Shown here piece by piece: positions 4,717-5,784 of a stretch of 5,784 nucleotides of DNA. The notes under the pieces were generated by a model. It was not told the DNA's origin, made no database searches, and worked only from the letters and a program-made list of their open reading frames with translations. The translations under genes were made by a program, and so were the position numbers. The stretch is from positions 1-5,784 of the forward strand of contig JAFQSI010000236.1 in NCBI GenBank assembly GCA_017409645.1, in the 5' to 3' direction. Source of the stretch: Oscillospiraceae bacterium (lineage in GTDB: Bacteria; Bacillota; Clostridia; Oscillospirales; Oscillospiraceae). Position 1 is the first letter of the stretch, and each line of letters begins with the position of its first letter.

Positions 4717-5633
4717 ACGATATACAGAAGCACATCCTTGAGGTGGTCTCCGGCATGGCCGCAGACGCCCAGGGCGCGGTGAACATCCGGGCCAACGGTA
4801 AGCGGGCCTACCACTCAAACTGCGAGGGCGTGCGCATCGAGAGCAAGACCGACAAGGAGGGCATCGACATCATCATCGAGCCCGGCGTGGTCGCGGACCA
4901 TGTTTATATCCCCGTGGTCGTCACGGAGGAAGGCTTCCACGATGTGGTCTACAACGATTTCTACATCGGCGAGGGAGCCAGGGTCACCATCAACGCTGGC
5001 TGCGGCATCCACAACTGCGGCTCCTGCGACTCCGAGCATGACGGCATCCACACCTTCCATGTGGGCAAAAACGCCGTCGTCACCTACTCCGAGGTCCATT
5101 ACGGCGAAGGTGAGGGCGAGGGCAAGCGGATTTTGAATCCCCAGACCATCCTCTATCTGGAGGAGGGCGCCCGGGTCACCCTGGAGTCCACCCAGATCCG
5201 GGGCGTGGACGACACCAAGCGCTACACCAAGGCCGTCCTGAAGGGCGCCGACTCCGAATTCATCGTCCAGGAGAAGCTGCTGACCCACGCTGACCAGCGG
5301 GCCGACTCCGTCATGGATGTGTTCCTCGACGGCGAGAATTCCTCCTGCCGGGTCATCTCCCGCTCCGTTGCCCAGGATGAGTCCACCCAGACCTTCTACC
5401 CCCGGGTGGTGGGCAACACCGCCTGCTTCGGCCATGTCCAGTGCGACTCCATCATCATGGGCAATGCCAAGGTCCGCTCCATCCCCGAGATCAGCTGCAA
5501 CCATGTGGACGCGGGCCTGATCCACGAGGCCGCCATCGGCAAGATCGCCGGTGACCAGATCCTGAAGCTCCAGACCCTGGGCCTGAGCTACGAGGAGGCC
5601 GAGGAAAAGATCCTGGAGGGCTTCCTGCGATAA
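4710..5633 (+). CDS. sufB: Short SufB/SufD-family Fe-S cluster scaffold (SmsB-like)
   Basis: Beta-helical scaffold on which Fe-S clusters are built together with SufC. At 307 aa it is much shorter than classical SufB (about 470 aa), keeping the core and C-terminus. Key elements are CGIHNCGSC (98-106) followed by DGIHTFHVG (111-119), then the C-terminal block GHVQCDSIIMG (241-251), Cys263 and HEAAIGKIAGDQ (272-283). Aligned by eye with E. coli SufB, Cys245 matches Cys405, Cys263 matches Cys424, and His272-Glu273 match His433-Glu434, with one residue fewer between them; these are residues tied to cluster building in SufB. The ending GLSYEEAEEKILEGF is the usual SufC-contact helix region. The ATG at 4710 is preferred over the GTG at 4683 because GGAGG (4695-4699) lies 10 nt before it. 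It overlaps sufC (7 nt) and rlmH (1 nt), implying coupled translation. SufD-like naming is an alternative, but the conserved Cys and His-Glu favour SufB. Confidence 0.88.
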   Translation: MLNDIQKHILEVVSGMAADAQGAVNIRANGKRAYHSNCEGVRIESKTDKEGIDIIIEPGVVADHVYIPVVVTEEGFHDVVYNDFYIGEGARVTINAGCGIHNCGSCDSEHDGIHTFHVGKNAVVTYSEVHYGEGEGEGKRILNPQTILYLEEGARVTLESTQIRGVDDTKRYTKAVLKGADSEFIVQEKLLTHADQRADSVMDVFLDGENSSCRVISRSVAQDESTQTFYPRVVGNTACFGHVQCDSIIMGNAKVRSIPEISCNHVDAGLIHEAAIGKIAGDQILKLQTLGLSYEEAEEKILEGFLR

Positions 5634-5784
5634 TGTTTGACATCACCCTGATCGTCATGGGCAAGCTCAAGGAGAAGTTCTACCTCTCCGCTGCCGCCGA
5701 ATACGAAAAGCGGCTGAAGGGGTACTGCTCCTTCCGTCTTGTGGAGCTGCCGGAGCATCGCCTGCCCGAGGACCCCTCCCCTGC
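5633..5784 (+). CDS. rlmH: RlmH, 23S rRNA pseudouridine-1915 N3-methyltransferase (N-terminal part)
   Basis: SPOUT-class methyltransferase that uses S-adenosylmethionine to methylate pseudouridine 1915 in helix 69 of 23S rRNA on assembled ribosomes. Only the first 50 residues are in the window; the full protein is about 155-160 aa. The N-terminus ITLIVMGKLKEKF, followed by EYEKRLKGYCSFRLVELPE, is highly characteristic of the RlmH family; the knotted SAM-binding C-terminus lies beyond the edge. The ATG shares one base with the sufB stop (TAATG). GGAGGG at 5614-5619, inside sufB, is 13 nt upstream, so translational coupling is likely. Its position as third gene of the suf transcript appears to be co-expression rather than a shared pathway. 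Confidence 0.9.
   Translation, partial: MFDITLIVMGKLKEKFYLSAAAEYEKRLKGYCSFRLVELPEHRLPEDPSP

Noticed and set aside
4042..5525. Long open frames on the minus strand opposite sufC (4042-4818) and sufB (4815-5525)
   Set aside because: They are antisense to genes with intact family motifs, have biased Gly/Asp/Leu composition and no ribosome binding site context.

Overview
The window looks like chromosomal DNA of a GC-rich anaerobic Clostridia-type Firmicute, plausibly a gut Oscillospiraceae/Ruminococcaceae relative. This is inferred from four things: a lipoprotein sugar-binding protein with a Gly/Thr/Pro-rich linker, strong AGGAGG-type ribosome binding sites, LacI/CcpA-type operator sequences, and a minimal SufC/short-SufB pair followed by rlmH. 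I cannot name the species. Coding DNA is strongly biased to G/C-ending codons, while the divergent intergenic region around 3770-3980 is clearly AT-richer.

Left part (1-3611, minus strand): a malE-malF-malG style ABC sugar import operon. Transcription should start near 3768 from a strong sigma-70-type promoter (TTGACA, 17 bp, TAAACT). It would then read through a ~157-nt leader with three consecutive inverted repeats into a lipoprotein solute-binding protein (2322-3611), a long MalF-type permease (792-2186, GTG start) and a MalG-type permease (1-792, cut by the window edge). The 135-bp malE-malF gap holds a 10-bp GAAA-loop hairpin and several LacI-family-like palindromes, one matching the CcpA cre consensus completely. 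No ATPase gene is visible, so the pump may use a shared MsmX-like ATPase or one encoded outside the window.

Middle (3612-3981): a divergent control region of 370 bp with one promoter for each direction, a LacI-type operator at the malE transcription start, and no credible gene.

Right part (3910-5784, plus strand): a promoter followed by a compact operon of sufC (ABC ATPase), a short sufB-like scaffold (307 aa) and the start of rlmH (23S rRNA methyltransferase). sufC and sufB overlap by 7 nt; sufB and rlmH overlap by 1 nt (TAATG). SufC and SufB together should build Fe-S clusters, and the pair resembles the reduced SUF-like minimal (SMS, SmsCB) systems of anaerobes rather than the full sufCDSUB operon. 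The two operons have no obvious functional connection beyond sharing the intergenic region.

The most noteworthy items are the structured malE leader, the cluster of LacI/CcpA-like operators (including one inside the operon), and the minimal SufBC pair with its cysteine-rich motif. I see no CRISPR array, insertion sequence, tRNA or rRNA gene, and no clearly undescribed system.
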